37,789 bases of DNA from Bacillota bacterium. GTDB taxonomy: Bacteria > Bacillota > Clostridia > Oscillospirales > Acutalibacteraceae. Positions 14,292 through 22,624 of this stretch are shown here, one piece after another. Position 1 is the stretch's first letter. Every line of letters starts with the position of its first letter. The notes beneath the pieces are model-generated. The model did not search any database. It was not told the DNA's origin and saw only the letters and a program-made list of their open reading frames with translations. Position numbers and translations under genes: made by a program. Where the stretch lies: the NCBI GenBank assembly GCA_021771115.1, contig JAETPP010000009.1, positions 1-37,789 on the forward strand. The letters are read 5' to 3'.

Positions 14292-15719
14292 ATGAAGCTG
14301 AGCGCGAATCCATGGGCTGCTGTCATAAAGCCGGAAAAAAATTGGGCCGCGGACAACGGCGGCTTTCCCTTGCTGGATGAAGAGGTAAAGCGGTATCTCT
14401 CCGTGATCCCGTCGAAAAACCAGCTCCGGCAGGCGGAGCGCCCCTTTTACGCCTTTCTCCATTTTGGCATGAACACCGCCACCGGGCGGGAATGGGGCAG
14501 CGGGAAAGAAACCGCCGCAGATTTTACCATAGAAGCCATTGACTGCGCTCAGTGGGCGGAAACGGTGAAGGCCTCCGGCGCGGCGGGGATGATCCTGACC
14601 TGTAAGCATCACGACGGCTTTTGCCTTTGGGACACGGCCTATACGGACTTTTCCGTGATGAATTCTCCCTATGGGCAGGATATTGTCCGGCAGGCCGCTG
14701 ATGCCTGTAAGGCGGAGGGGCTTTCCTTCGGCGTGTATCTTTCCCCCTGGGACATGCACGAAAAAACCTACGGCACTCCCGCCTATAACGACTATTTCTG
14801 CAATCAGCTGACAGAGCTTCTCACCGGCTACGGCGAGATTTTTGAGGTGTGGTTCGACGGCGCGAAGGGGGAAGCTGCCGAAGCGTTTGACTATGACTGG
14901 AACCGGTACTATGAAACCGTCCGCAGGCTTCAGCCCGGGGCGAATATTGCGGTTTGCGGGCCGGATCTCCGCTGGGTGGGGAACGAAGCCGGAAAAACCA
15001 GGAAAGCGGAGTTTTCCGTGGTGCCGGAGTATTTGACCCGTGCCGAGACCGTGCAGAAGCATTCCCAGCACAGGGAAGAGGATGGAGAGGCCATGAAAGC
15101 GCTTGCCTCTTCCGATGAAGACCTGGGTTCCCGAGCTGTTTTGCGGCAGGCGGAAAAGCTTTGCTGGTACCCGGCCGAGGTGGATGTTTCTATCCGCAGG
15201 GGTTGGTTTTACCACGAAGAAGAGGACAGCACGGTAAAACCGGCGGAGGAGCTGTTTTCCATCTACCTGAATTCCGTGGGAAATAACTGCTGCCTGCTCT
15301 TAAATGTACCGCCGGACAGGCGCGGCAGGATCTGTGAGAAGGACGAAGGGGTTTTGCGGGAGCTGGGAGAAAAGGTCAGGTCGATCACCCGGTGGCCTGT
15401 GCTGGAAGAAGCGCCGGGAGAGCTGAGCCTCGATGAGCCGGTACTGTTCTTTTCCTTTGACGAAGCCCGTGACCTGGGGTACTGCGTTTTGGAGGAGGAG
15501 CTCGGAAAAAGCCAGCGGGTGGAAGCATTCGACCTGTATCTCAAGCTGCCGGAGGGCGGTGTAAAAAAGGCGTATTCCGGCACGGTGATCGGCGGGAAAA
15601 AAATCATTCCCCTTTCCGCAAAAGCCGTAGGAGCAGCCCTGGTGATCCGCCAGTCCCGGGGCGCGCCGGTGCTCAAGAAGATTGGTTTTTATGGAGCGGA
15701 AGGGAGAGATAGATCATGA
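14292..15719 (+). CDS. Alpha-L-fucosidase, glycoside hydrolase family 29
   Basis: 475 aa. The GH29 barrel is clear: 'FLHFGMNTATGREWGSG', 'ILTCKHHDGFCLWDTAYTDFSVMNSP' and 'SFGVYLSPWDMHEKTYG'. The catalytic nucleophile is probably D189 in 'FEVWFDGA'. The C-terminal part (after ~370) is a beta-sandwich-like region. There is no signal peptide, so it acts inside the cell on imported fucosylated oligosaccharides. The start is ATG 14292 with TGGAGGA eight bases upstream. Its stop overlaps the start of the YdeI-like gene (ATGA). Together with glgP and the GH13 enzyme it suggests host or dietary glycan use. Confidence 0.92.
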   Translation: MKLSANPWAAVIKPEKNWAADNGGFPLLDEEVKRYLSVIPSKNQLRQAERPFYAFLHFGMNTATGREWGSGKETAADFTIEAIDCAQWAETVKASGAAGMILTCKHHDGFCLWDTAYTDFSVMNSPYGQDIVRQAADACKAEGLSFGVYLSPWDMHEKTYGTPAYNDYFCNQLTELLTGYGEIFEVWFDGAKGEAAEAFDYDWNRYYETVRRLQPGANIAVCGPDLRWVGNEAGKTRKAEFSVVPEYLTRAETVQKHSQHREEDGEAMKALASSDEDLGSRAVLRQAEKLCWYPAEVDVSIRRGWFYHEEEDSTVKPAEELFSIYLNSVGNNCCLLLNVPPDRRGRICEKDEGVLRELGEKVRSITRWPVLEEAPGELSLDEPVLFFSFDEARDLGYCVLEEELGKSQRVEAFDLYLKLPEGGVKKAYSGTVIGGKKIIPLSAKAVGAALVIRQSRGAPVLKKIGFYGAEGRDRS

Positions 15720-16276
15720 GTGAGATCCTGAAATTTGCAAACAGAGAAGAATTCAGAAAGTGGCTTTCCGAGCATTGTTTGTCCAGCGACGGCGTGTGGC
15801 TTTTATTCGGCAAAGCCGGCGGGCCGAAAACCCTGAAAGCGGGAGAAGCGCTGGAGGAAGCGCTCTGCTTCGGCTGGATCGATGGGCAGATGCAAAGTAT
15901 CGATGAAAAAACCTACCGGAAATATTTTTCCATGCGCAGGGAGAAAAGCAAGTGGTCGGAAAAGAATAAGGCGCTGGTCAAAAGCCTGGAGGAACGGGGA
16001 CTTACGACCGAGTTCGGCAGAAAGAAAATAGAAGAAGCCCAAAAAAACGGCCAATGGTGCGCCCCAAGCCCTCTGGCGGTCACAGAAGAGCAAATAGCAC
16101 AGCTTTCCGCGCTGCTGGAGAGCTATGAGCCGGCCTTCACAAATTTCAAGGCCATGCCCCCATCGGTGAAGAAAACCTATACCCGGGCGTATTTTGACGC
16201 AAAAACAGACGCCGGGCGGGAAAAGCGGATCGCCTGGATGGTGGACAGGCTCAATAAAAATCTGAAACCGATGTAG
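15716..16276 (+). CDS. YdeI/OmpD-associated family protein
   Basis: 186 aa. It matches the YdeI family: N-terminal 'FANREEFRKWLSEHCLSSDGVWLLFGK', 'ALEEALCFGWIDGQMQSIDEKTYRKYFSMRREKSKWSEKN', and the C-terminal OmdA block 'FKAMPPSVKKTYTRAYFDAKTDAGREKRI'. Family members have been linked to bacteriocin or cationic peptide tolerance in some bacteria, but biochemical function is unknown. It overlaps the fucosidase stop by four bases (ATGA) and is probably translated with it. Confidence 0.87.
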   Translation: MSEILKFANREEFRKWLSEHCLSSDGVWLLFGKAGGPKTLKAGEALEEALCFGWIDGQMQSIDEKTYRKYFSMRREKSKWSEKNKALVKSLEERGLTTEFGRKKIEEAQKNGQWCAPSPLAVTEEQIAQLSALLESYEPAFTNFKAMPPSVKKTYTRAYFDAKTDAGREKRIAWMVDRLNKNLKPM

Positions 16277-16280
16277 GGGA

Positions 16281-16690
16281 TAGTTGTTAGTCGTGAGTGG
16301 TTAGTTGTTAGAAAGGGCAGTAAATTATTGTTTGCAGGCACTCGTGAAGCTGCTTACTGTAGGAGGAACGCTTCTAGCCCGACCGGAAGTGACTGACAAA
16401 TTATAGTTTAGCACACTAACGACCCCCACACACTGTCATCCTGAACAAAAGCAAAGCTTGCTTTGCTTTTGTTCAGGATCTCGGTTAGCACTAACCGGCG
16501 CATAAAGAGGAATTTGTAATCGCTGGCTGGGATATGGCCGAGATTCTTCGCCACCTTCGGTGACTCAGAATGACAATGAGAGGATGAGGCCGGTTTTACT
16601 TCCGGTCGGGCCGTACGTTTGCAAATGCCGCGCACTATCTTCACGAGTGGCCGCGGCGCCTCGCTGCTAAATTCCAATTTCCCGCGCCGT
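16281..16690. repeat. Composite dispersed repeat, class B copy 3
   Basis: Begins with 'gatagttgttagtcgtgagt' and carries 'caaattatagtttagcacac', 'CTGTCATCCTGAAC' and then a 31-bp region with the palindrome AACAAAAGCAAAGC / GCTTTGCTTTTGTT (about 16444-16475). The stretch 16392-16681 is homologous to 278-598. It ends in 'gctaaattccaattt', as copy 1 does. It fills the gap between the YdeI and TM2 genes; no gene is supported in it. Confidence 0.75.
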
Positions 16691-16710
16691 TTCTCCAAAA
16701 AACCGCATAC

Positions 16711-16752
16711 AAAAAAGCAAGGCAAGCCGAAAAGGGCCTGCCTTGCTTTTTT
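16711..16752 (-). terminator. Bidirectional-type terminator after the TM2 gene
   Basis: A 14-bp stem AAAAAAGCAAGGCA / TGCCTTGCTTTTTT with A and T tails on either side. On the minus strand it lies directly downstream of the TM2 gene. Confidence 0.88.
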
Positions 16753-16768
16753 CTTATGAAGTTTTTTG

Positions 16769-17200
16769 TCAAACATAGTAGGGATTTGGCTTAAAGAGCA
16801 GGGAAATGAAATCGATCAGTACGCCGATGCCGCAAAGGCCCAGGGTGAAAAGGTACAGGATCCCCATGCCGGTTTTTCCCTCATAGAATTTGTGAGCGCC
16901 GAAACCGCCCAGGAAGAAGCAGAGCAGTACCGCCACCCATTTGTTCCGGGCTTTTGCCTGCATATAGGCGTTCACGGTATTGGTGTTTACGTTTTGATTG
17001 GAGTTGTTGATCACAATGTTGGGAGTGGCGGCAGCGCCCATTTCCTCCACCTGCCTGCCGCACAGGGTGCAGACCACCGCGTCTGCCGGAATTTTTCCGC
17101 CGCAGTGCTTGCAGAATTTCTGAGCCGCCTCCGGCTGAGCGGCGGCCACAGGAGCCTGCGGGGCAGCCTGGTTTTGCTGTACATTTTGTTCTGTATCCAC
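16769..17200 (-). CDS. TM2-domain protein with N-terminal zinc ribbon
   Basis: 143 aa from a GTG at 17200. Residues ~24-48 hold a CxxC...CxxC zinc ribbon ('KFCKHCGGKIPADAVVCTLCG'). After a linker rich in Asn ('NNSNQNVNTNTV'), residues ~85-140 form the TM2 domain: two hydrophobic spans ('WVAVLLCFFLGGFGAHKFYEG' and 'MGILYLFTLGLCGIGVLIDFI') with the conserved FGAHKFY. Function is unknown; these are common small membrane proteins. GTG is chosen because GAGGAGG lies eight bases upstream; the longer ATG frame starts at 17260, downstream of the promoter but without a site. Confidence 0.88.
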   Translation of the reverse strand: MDTEQNVQQNQAAPQAPVAAAQPEAAQKFCKHCGGKIPADAVVCTLCGRQVEEMGAAATPNIVINNSNQNVNTNTVNAYMQAKARNKWVAVLLCFFLGGFGAHKFYEGKTGMGILYLFTLGLCGIGVLIDFISLLFKPNPYYV

Positions 17201-17281
17201 GAAAAATACCTCCTCGAAGTGTGCCAGACCATGGGTTTGAAGAAGCGAAGGGCTTTTCAAAAAAGGTCTGATTTTGTAGAA

Positions 17282-17310
17282 AGTATAGCACAGGAGGCAT
17301 CTGTTGTCAA
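17282..17310 (-). promoter_or_regulatory. Near-consensus sigma-70 promoter of the TM2 gene
   Basis: Read on the minus strand: -35 TTGACA (17305-17310), exactly 17-bp spacer, -10 TATACT (17282-17287). The region upstream is AT-rich ('aattataataatc'). Confidence 0.8.
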
Positions 17311-17383
17311 ATTATAATAATCAAAGATGATAATTTAATATCACAAGGTGCAAGCTATAATTGACAAAAAGGAGCGTGCGCCT

Positions 17384-17683
17384 GTGGTGATCCAGACAGA
17401 TAACCGAATCAAAAAGCTGAGAGTGCGGAGCGGCATGACCCAAACAGACCTGGCAAGGCTCATGTCCGTGACCCGCTCCAGCGTCAACGCTTGGGAAATG
17501 GGGATCTCGGCCCCCACCGCCGCAAAATTGGTGGAGCTTTCCCTGCTTTTCCATGTGTCTACCGATTATCTGTTGGGCCTGGAGCAGCGGGAGGTCATTG
17601 AGCTGGACAGCTTTACCGAGGAGCAAAAGGGCATTCTCTATTCTCTGGCCGCTTATTTTCAAAAGCAGAACGAGGCAGAATAA
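17384..17683 (+). CDS. XRE-family transcriptional regulator
   Basis: 99 aa from GTG 17384 (GTG 17387 is equally possible). The HTH is 'RIKKLRVRSGMTQTDLARLMSVTRSSVNAWEMGISAPTAAKLVELSLLFHVSTDYLLGLE'. A short C-terminal helix ('FTEEQKGILYSLAAYFQKQNE') resembles other clostridial stand-alone XRE proteins. An AAAAAGGAG site lies nine bases before the GTG; an upstream in-frame GTG at 17348 has none. It is divergent from the TM2 gene and could regulate it. A strong terminator follows. Confidence 0.88.
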   Translation: MVIQTDNRIKKLRVRSGMTQTDLARLMSVTRSSVNAWEMGISAPTAAKLVELSLLFHVSTDYLLGLEQREVIELDSFTEEQKGILYSLAAYFQKQNEAE

Positions 17684-17687
17684 GAAA

Positions 17688-17723
17688 CGCTCCGGGAAGC
17701 CTATGCTTCCCGGAGCGCTTTTT
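17688..17723 (+). terminator. Strong rho-independent terminator
   Basis: A 13-bp perfect stem CGCTCCGGGAAGC / GCTTCCCGGAGCG with a CTAT loop and CTTTTT tail. It ends the XRE transcript and separates it from convergent luxS. Confidence 0.9.
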
Positions 17724-17760
17724 AGCGCCTGTACTTCGGCTTTGTGAGAACAAGCTCTGG

Positions 17761-18222
17761 TTACTCCAAATACTGCAAGCGTTCCGGCGTCCAGTTTTTC
17801 AGCACCTGAAGCATGTCCTCCGCCACGGCCTTTGCGCCGGGCAGATCGTGCTCCTGATAGTTGCCGCATTCTGAGCGGCGGCTGCCGGGGATCTCTCCGG
17901 TAAATTCCCGGAGAAAGGCAAAGCTTTCCTGTACCAGGGAAATGGCGTCCTGCCGGGAGACTGTGTCCCGCAGAAGCAGGTAAAAGCCGGTGCGGCAGCC
18001 CATGGGGCCCACATAGATCACCTGCTCGGAAAACCGGCTGTTCCGGGCGTAGGTGGCGAACAGGTGCTCAAAGGTGTGCAGAGCGCCGTTTGTGAGGTAA
18101 TCTCCCCCGTTGGGCTTTTTCATGCGGATATCGTAAGTAACAACGTCGCCGTCAATGCGGGAAAGGTACATTCCTTTTTCCAGCTTGTCGTGATTTACGG
18201 TAAAGCTTGCGATGGTTTTCAT
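17761..18222 (-). CDS. luxS: S-ribosylhomocysteine lyase (LuxS)
   Basis: 153 aa, full length. It cleaves S-ribosylhomocysteine to homocysteine and DPD, the precursor of autoinducer-2, in the activated methyl cycle. Metal ligands H49 and H53 are in 'HTFEHLFATY' and C119 is in 'SECGNYQEHDL'; the catalytic cysteine is C76 in 'GPMGCRTGFYLLL'. ATG 18222 follows AAAGAGG by about eight bases. No riboswitch or methyl-cycle partner (pfs) is adjacent. It is a single-gene unit, downstream of the terminator that ends the decarboxylase operon. Confidence 0.96.
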   Translation of the reverse strand: MKTIASFTVNHDKLEKGMYLSRIDGDVVTYDIRMKKPNGGDYLTNGALHTFEHLFATYARNSRFSEQVIYVGPMGCRTGFYLLLRDTVSRQDAISLVQESFAFLREFTGEIPGSRRSECGNYQEHDLPGAKAVAEDMLQVLKNWTPERLQYLE

Positions 18223-18264
18223 GGGTTAGCCTCTTTTCCTTTGTTTTGGGAAGGAGAAAAATAA

Positions 18265-18300
18265 GCAAAGGGCCCGGCTCTGCGGAAAGAGCCGGGCCTC
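18265..18300 (-). terminator. Terminator of the oxaloacetate decarboxylase operon
   Basis: A 10-bp GC-rich stem GGCCCGGCTC / GAGCCGGGCC (18271-18280, 18289-18298) with an eight-base loop, followed on the minus strand by CTTTGCTTATTTTT. It lies between oadA and luxS. Confidence 0.75.
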
Positions 18301-18316
18301 GCTTGTCAAGCTTCTA

Positions 18317-19759
18317 TCAGAAATTTCCGCCGGTCAGATCCTCTACCACCAGGGTGCGGGGAGCGTTGTCGTCCGCCTTGGCGGGAGCGGCCGCAGGGGC
18401 AGGTTTCTCCGCGCTGTGGTCTCCGTCTCTCCACTGCAGGAACTTTTCCGCTACCTGAGGGAACAGGGCCAGGCTCAGCACATCCTCTTCGCTGTGCGCC
18501 AGTCCCTTTTCGGTATATTCAGCCCGCAGCTTTTCCATTTCCGGCTCCAGCAGGTCGGCGGGCCGGCAGGTGATGACCTCGGCGTCGCCGATGGCCTTTT
18601 TACGGACTTCCTCATTGACCTTGCCGGGAAGCTGGCCGTATTCGCCGCGCAGCAGGCCTTTCGACTCCTTGGTGATCATCTTATAGCGCTCGCCGGAAAG
18701 CACGTTCAGCACCGCCTGAGAGCCTACGATCTGGCTGGTGGGGGTCACCAGCGGCGGGAAGCCGAAGTCCTCGCGGACCCGGGGCACCTCCGCCAGCACA
18801 TCATAATACTTATCCTCGGCGTTTGCCTGCTTCAGCTGAGAGATCAGGTTAGAAAGCATGCCGCCGGGCACCTGATACAGCAGGGTGTTGGTATCCACCT
18901 TCAGCACCTTGGGGTTTACATCCAGCTTTTCCGCAACGGCGCGGAAATGAGCGGCGGCCTCGGAAAGCTTTGTGAGATCCAGTCCGGAATCCCGGCTGGT
19001 GCCCTGCAGGGTGGCCACCATGGATTCCGTGGCGGGCTGAGAGGTGCCGTTTGCCAGGGGGCTCAGGGCACAGTCTACAATATCCACACCGGCCTGGGCC
19101 GCCATGAGGTTGGTCATATCGCCGGTGCCGGTGGTGTTGTGGGTGTGCAGATGAATGGGAACGCCCACGTTTTCCTTCAGCTTCTTTACCAGGGAATAGG
19201 CGTCGTAGGGCAGCAGCAGGTTTGCCATGTCCTGGATGCAAACGGTGTCCGCGCCCATCTTTTCCAGCTGCATCGCGAGCTTTACGAAGTAGTCCTCATC
19301 GTGAACGGGGCTCTTGGTGTAGCTGATGGCCACCTCCGCCATGCCGCCGTATTCCTTCACGTACTTTACAGCGGCCTCCACATTCCGGGGGTCGTTCAGG
19401 GCGTCGAAAATACGGACGATATCAATGCCGTTTTCAATGGACTTTTTGCAGAAGGCCTCTACCACATCGTCCGCATAGTGGCGGTAACCTAAGAGGTTTT
19501 GGCCGCGGAGCAGCATTTGCAGTTTGGTATTGGGCAGGCCCTTTTTCAGGGTGCGCAGGCGCTCCCAGGGATCTTCGTTCAAAAAGCGCATGCACACGTC
19601 AAAGGTAGCGCCGCCCCAGCATTCCAGGGACCAGTAGCCGATGCTGTCAAGCAAGGGCAGCACGGGAACCATGTCCTCCAGCTTCATCCGGGTGGCCGCC
19701 TGAGACTGGTGGGCGTCGCGCAGGATGGTATCTGTAATTTTTAAGGGATTCTTAGCCAT
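18317..19759 (-). CDS. oadA: Oxaloacetate decarboxylase, carboxyltransferase (alpha) subunit
   Basis: 480 aa. It transfers the carboxyl group from oxaloacetate to biotin, giving pyruvate. The N-terminal barrel has the conserved 'ITDTILRDAHQSQAATRM' start, 'DIVRIFDALND', 'IHLHTHNTTGTGDM' (metal-binding His pair) and 'LANGTSQPATESM', all typical of the 5S/pyruvate-carboxylase type rather than the acyl-CoA carboxyltransferase type. The C-terminal PYC/OADA domain follows. The usual C-terminal biotin domain is absent and replaced by a short Ala/Pro tail, because biotin is carried by the separate protein at 21065-21427. It is last in the four-gene minus-strand operon. Confidence 0.94.
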   Translation of the reverse strand: MAKNPLKITDTILRDAHQSQAATRMKLEDMVPVLPLLDSIGYWSLECWGGATFDVCMRFLNEDPWERLRTLKKGLPNTKLQMLLRGQNLLGYRHYADDVVEAFCKKSIENGIDIVRIFDALNDPRNVEAAVKYVKEYGGMAEVAISYTKSPVHDEDYFVKLAMQLEKMGADTVCIQDMANLLLPYDAYSLVKKLKENVGVPIHLHTHNTTGTGDMTNLMAAQAGVDIVDCALSPLANGTSQPATESMVATLQGTSRDSGLDLTKLSEAAAHFRAVAEKLDVNPKVLKVDTNTLLYQVPGGMLSNLISQLKQANAEDKYYDVLAEVPRVREDFGFPPLVTPTSQIVGSQAVLNVLSGERYKMITKESKGLLRGEYGQLPGKVNEEVRKKAIGDAEVITCRPADLLEPEMEKLRAEYTEKGLAHSEEDVLSLALFPQVAEKFLQWRDGDHSAEKPAPAAAPAKADDNAPRTLVVEDLTGGNF

Positions 19760-19854
19760 ATCACAATATCCTTTCTATTCGGAGGCCTTGCGGCTTTTAT
19801 ATGGGGAAAAGCCCAAAGCCTCCAAAAGATCGAAACACGATTTTCACAATCGGA

Positions 19855-21027
19855 TCAGTGAGCGCCGAACAGGGCAAGCAACACGCCTGCGGCCACCGCG
19901 GAGCCGATCACACCGGCCACGTTGGGGCCCATGGCGTGCATCAGCAGGAAGTTAGAGGGATCCTCCTTCTGGCCCACCACCTGAGAAACACGGGCCGCCA
20001 TGGGAACGGCGGAAACACCGGCGGAGCCAATGAGGGGATTGACCTTTTCTTTCGAGAACACATTCATCAGCTTGGCAAGGAGCACGCCGCCGGCGGTGCC
20101 GAAGCCAAAGGCGATCACGCCCATAGCCAAAATCTCCAGGGTCTGGAGGTTCAGGAAGTTGGCCGCCGTTGCGGTAGCGCCTACGGAAATGCCCAGGAAG
20201 ATGGTGACAATGTTCATCAGCTCGTTCTGAACAGTCTTATTCAGGCGCTCTACCACGCCGCACTCACGCATCAGGTTGCCCAGCATCAGGCAGCCCACCA
20301 GGGGAGCGGCGGAGGGCAGCACAAAGGAAACGAAGATGGTGACTACGATGGGGAACAGGATCTTTTCCGTTCTGGAAACGGGGCGAAGCTGCTTCATTCT
20401 GATCTTCCGCTCCTCCGGCGTGGTGAGCAGCTTCATAATGGGAGGCTGGATCACCGGCACCAGCGCCATGTACGAGTACGCCGCCACAGCGATGGGGCCA
20501 AGCAGGTGAGGGGCAAGCTGTGCGGTGGTGTAAATGGCGGTGGGGCCGTCCGCGCCGCCGATGATGCCGATGGAACCGGCCTCAGCGCCGGTAAAGCCCA
20601 GCAGCTGCGCGCCGATAAAGGTGATAAAGATGCCCAGCTGAGCGGCAGCGCCCAGCAGCAGGGTCTTGGGGTTGGCAATGAGAGGGGCAAAGTCTGTACC
20701 GGCGCCCACGCCGATAAAGATCAAGCAGGGGTAAATGCCCAGCTTGACGCCCAGATACAAATAGTCCAGCAGGCCGCCGTGGCCTGTACCCAGAGAAGCC
20801 CAATCGATCACGCCGTTTGCAAAATACTCGGCGTGGTACATCCCAGCGCCGGGCAGGTTTGTCAGCAGCATGCCGAAGGCGATGGGCAGAAGCAGCAGAG
20901 GTTCAAATTTTTTGACAATGGCAAGATACAGCAGAACACAGGAAATGGCGATCATCACCAGGCACAGCGGGTCCTTGGCGATGAAGTTGAAACCCGTGCT
21001 CTCCAGAAAGCTTATAATTGCATCCAT
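19855..21027 (-). CDS. oadB: Na+-translocating decarboxylase beta subunit
   Basis: 390 aa, a highly hydrophobic membrane protein with about nine to eleven spans. It decarboxylates carboxybiotin and couples this to sodium export. Family motifs are '[16 protein letters not shown]', '[16 protein letters not shown]', '[17 protein letters not shown]' and '[18 protein letters not shown]...ATAANFL'; '[13 protein letters not shown]' is also conserved. ATG 21027 follows AAAGGAG. It lies between the biotin carrier and oadA genes, and all are transcribed leftward. Confidence 0.94.
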   Translation of the reverse strand: MDAIISFLESTGFNFIAKDPLCLVMIAISCVLLYLAIVKKFEPLLLLPIAFGMLLTNLPGAGMYHAEYFANGVIDWASLGTGHGGLLDYLYLGVKLGIYPCLIFIGVGAGTDFAPLIANPKTLLLGAAAQLGIFITFIGAQLLGFTGAEAGSIGIIGGADGPTAIYTTAQLAPHLLGPIAVAAYSYMALVPVIQPPIMKLLTTPEERKIRMKQLRPVSRTEKILFPIVVTIFVSFVLPSAAPLVGCLMLGNLMRECGVVERLNKTVQNELMNIVTIFLGISVGATATAANFLNLQTLEILAMGVIAFGFGTAGGVLLAKLMNVFSKEKVNPLIGSAGVSAVPMAARVSQVVGQKEDPSNFLLMHAMGPNVAGVIGSAVAAGVLLALFGAH

Positions 21028-21064
21028 GGATTACACTCCTTTATTGTATGTGGTGGAAGGCTTC

Positions 21065-21427
21065 TCAGGCAATGGTGCAAAGGAGTGCGCCCGTCTCTAC
21101 AGAAGCGCCCTTGGAGGTGGATACGGCGGTCACGGTGCCGTCCTTGGGAGCCATGATCTCATTTTCCATCTTCATGGCTTCCAAAATCATCAGCACATCG
21201 CCGGACTTCACAGCCTGGCCGGCGGTGACCTTTACGTCCAGAATGGTGCCGGGCATGGGGGCGGTGATCTGCTCCCCAGCTCCGGAACTGGCGGGAGCGG
21301 GGGCAGGAGCGGCAGGGGCAGGAGCAGCGGCGGGGGCCGGTGCTGCGGGGGCGGCGGCTCCGCCCTTTACTTCTTCTACGGTGACCTCATACGCGGTGCC
21401 GTTTACATTTACATTATACTTTCTCAT
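21065..21427 (-). CDS. Biotin carrier subunit of the decarboxylase
   Basis: 120 aa. The C-terminal 70 residues form a biotinyl domain with the biotin-accepting lysine K86 in 'EAMKMENEI'. A flexible Ala/Pro linker (about residues 24-48) joins it to an N-terminal segment ('KYNVNVNGTAYEVTVEEV'). It shuttles the carboxyl group from OadA to OadB. This is the gcdC/mmdC-like separate carrier found when OadA lacks its own biotin domain. It starts at ATG 21427 with an AGAGAGG site. Confidence 0.93.
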   Translation of the reverse strand: MRKYNVNVNGTAYEVTVEEVKGGAAAPAAPAPAAAPAPAAPAPAPASSGAGEQITAPMPGTILDVKVTAGQAVKSGDVLMILEAMKMENEIMAPKDGTVTAVSTSKGASVETGALLCTIA

Positions 21428-21484
21428 AATAGAATTTCCTCTCTTTCCATTTCTTTCAAAAGTGATTTCCCAAAGGCTGTGTTC

Positions 21485-21766
21485 TCACAGCTTGCGGATC
21501 GAATGGATCTTCAGATGGTTCACATCCGTGCCCATGTCCTCCGCGATGGCGGCGGCAACAGCGGCTACCAGCTTCTGCTTATCGCCGGGGGCGGCTGTGC
21601 CTTGAGGAACACCGGGGGCCGGTACGGCGGCAGGCACCGCTTTTCTCTCCGTGACCTTCATCATGAGGAAGCCCATGAGCTTGATGATGAGGATCAGGCA
21701 GATCAGCACAACAAATACGGTGATAAGGCCCATCAAAACAACCTGCAGGGTATTCGGTTCACCCAT
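21485..21766 (-). CDS. oadG: Decarboxylase gamma/delta-type membrane anchor subunit (OadG)
   Basis: 93 aa from ATG 21766, behind GGGAGGTC. One strong membrane span near residues 10-33 ('VVLMGLITVFVVLICLILIIKLM') is followed by a cytoplasmic tail with 'AVAAAIAEDMGTDVNHLKIHSIRKL', as in the OadG_1 family. It assembles the decarboxylase at the membrane. A longer in-frame extension to 21949 crosses the promoter and lacks family similarity, so it is not used. It is the first gene of the operon. Confidence 0.88.
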   Translation of the reverse strand: MGEPNTLQVVLMGLITVFVVLICLILIIKLMGFLMMKVTERKAVPAAVPAPGVPQGTAAPGDKQKLVAAVAAAIAEDMGTDVNHLKIHSIRKL

Positions 21767-21871
21767 ACTTTTGACCTCCCTTCGCTGTGAGATTATGGAA
21801 AAAAGTACTTGGCACAAAATACAGGATCTTGAAAAAATACCATTCTTCCCTATTTTATCAAAATCAGGTAC

Positions 21872-21900
21872 ATCATACCATGAAAGGCGCTTTTTGACAA
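21872..21900 (-). promoter_or_regulatory. Sigma-70 promoter of the oad operon
   Basis: Read on the minus strand: -35 TTGTCA (21895-21900), 17-bp spacer, -10 TATGAT (21872-21877), about 100 bases before the oadG ATG. Confidence 0.75.
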
Positions 21901-22013
21901 TGGGTTTTCCGCCGCTTTTGGAAAATTTTTTGCGCCGCGGCTGCGGCAAAGAGCAGGTTCTTTTTCCTGTTGCGGGAAAACTTTCCTCCTTTTGTCAAAA
22001 AGCCGCTATCGGC

Positions 22014-22042
22014 TTGACAATAAAGTATTTTATATATAAAAT
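22014..22042 (+). promoter_or_regulatory. Sigma-70 promoter of the SHOCT gene
   Basis: -35 TTGACA (22014-22019), 17-bp spacer, -10 TAAAAT (22037-22042). The spacer is very AT-rich. Confidence 0.7.
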
Positions 22043-22102
22043 ATTGATAGAAAGCAAAGCAGAAAACTAAGTTGAATAGGGCGTTATGCCGGGGAGGACT
22101 TT

Positions 22103-22564
22103 ATGATAGGCGCTATCATCGCTTTCCTTATTTGGGGCGTTATCTGGGGTGCGGCCACCCAGGCGATCGTGTATAATAAAGGCTATGAGGAAAATTGGTT
22201 CTGGTGGGGCTTTTTCTTCGGCATTATCGCCCTGCTTGTAGCCCTTGCAAAGCCTCAGCTTTATTCGGCGGGCCCCCTTTCCCCGCAGCTTGCCCAGGAG
22301 GCCGAGGAGCGGCGCACACTGGAAATGGGCGGCTGGAAATGCACCTGCGGCCGGGCAAATCCCTCCTACACCGGCACCTGCGCCTGCGGAAGAAGCAAGC
22401 AGGAGGTACTGGCGGCGTCTGCGGAAAAAGCGGCCGTGCCTGCCGAGAAAGAGGAACAAGAGGCCCGCACCTTGGATCTGATCAAGGAATACAAAGGATT
22501 GCTTGACGCCGGTGTGATCACCCAGGAGGAATTCGAGAAGAAGAAAAAAGAACTTCTGGGGTAA
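22103..22564 (+). CDS. Membrane protein with CxCG zinc-binding motifs and C-terminal SHOCT domain
   Basis: 153 aa. Residues ~1-50 contain two hydrophobic spans ('IGAIIAFLIWGVIWGAATQ' and 'FWWGFFFGIIALLVALA'). Residues ~74-93 hold paired CxCG motifs ('WKCTCGRANPSYTGTCACGR') that could bind zinc. The last 35 residues form a SHOCT domain ('LIKEYKGLLDAGVITQEEFEKKKKELL'), a short oligomerisation helix pair seen at the ends of many clostridial proteins. Function is unknown. ATG 22103 follows GGGGAGGA by seven bases. It is monocistronic, with its own promoter and terminator. Confidence 0.85.
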   Translation: MIGAIIAFLIWGVIWGAATQAIVYNKGYEENWFWWGFFFGIIALLVALAKPQLYSAGPLSPQLAQEAEERRTLEMGGWKCTCGRANPSYTGTCACGRSKQEVLAASAEKAAVPAEKEEQEARTLDLIKEYKGLLDAGVITQEEFEKKKKELLG

Positions 22565-22577
22565 AATACAGACCTGT

Positions 22578-22612
22578 AAAAAACACGCCCGCAGCTTGCA
22601 GGCGTGTTTTTT
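22578..22612 (+). terminator. Rho-independent terminator
   Basis: A 12-bp stem AAAAAACACGCC / GGCGTGTTTTTT around an 11-base loop, directly after the SHOCT gene. Confidence 0.88.
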
Positions 22613-22624
22613 CAGATGCTGAAG

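Noticed and set aside
18416-19492. 358-codon plus-strand frame opposite oadA
   Set aside because: No ribosome-binding site or family match; OadA is certain on the other strand.
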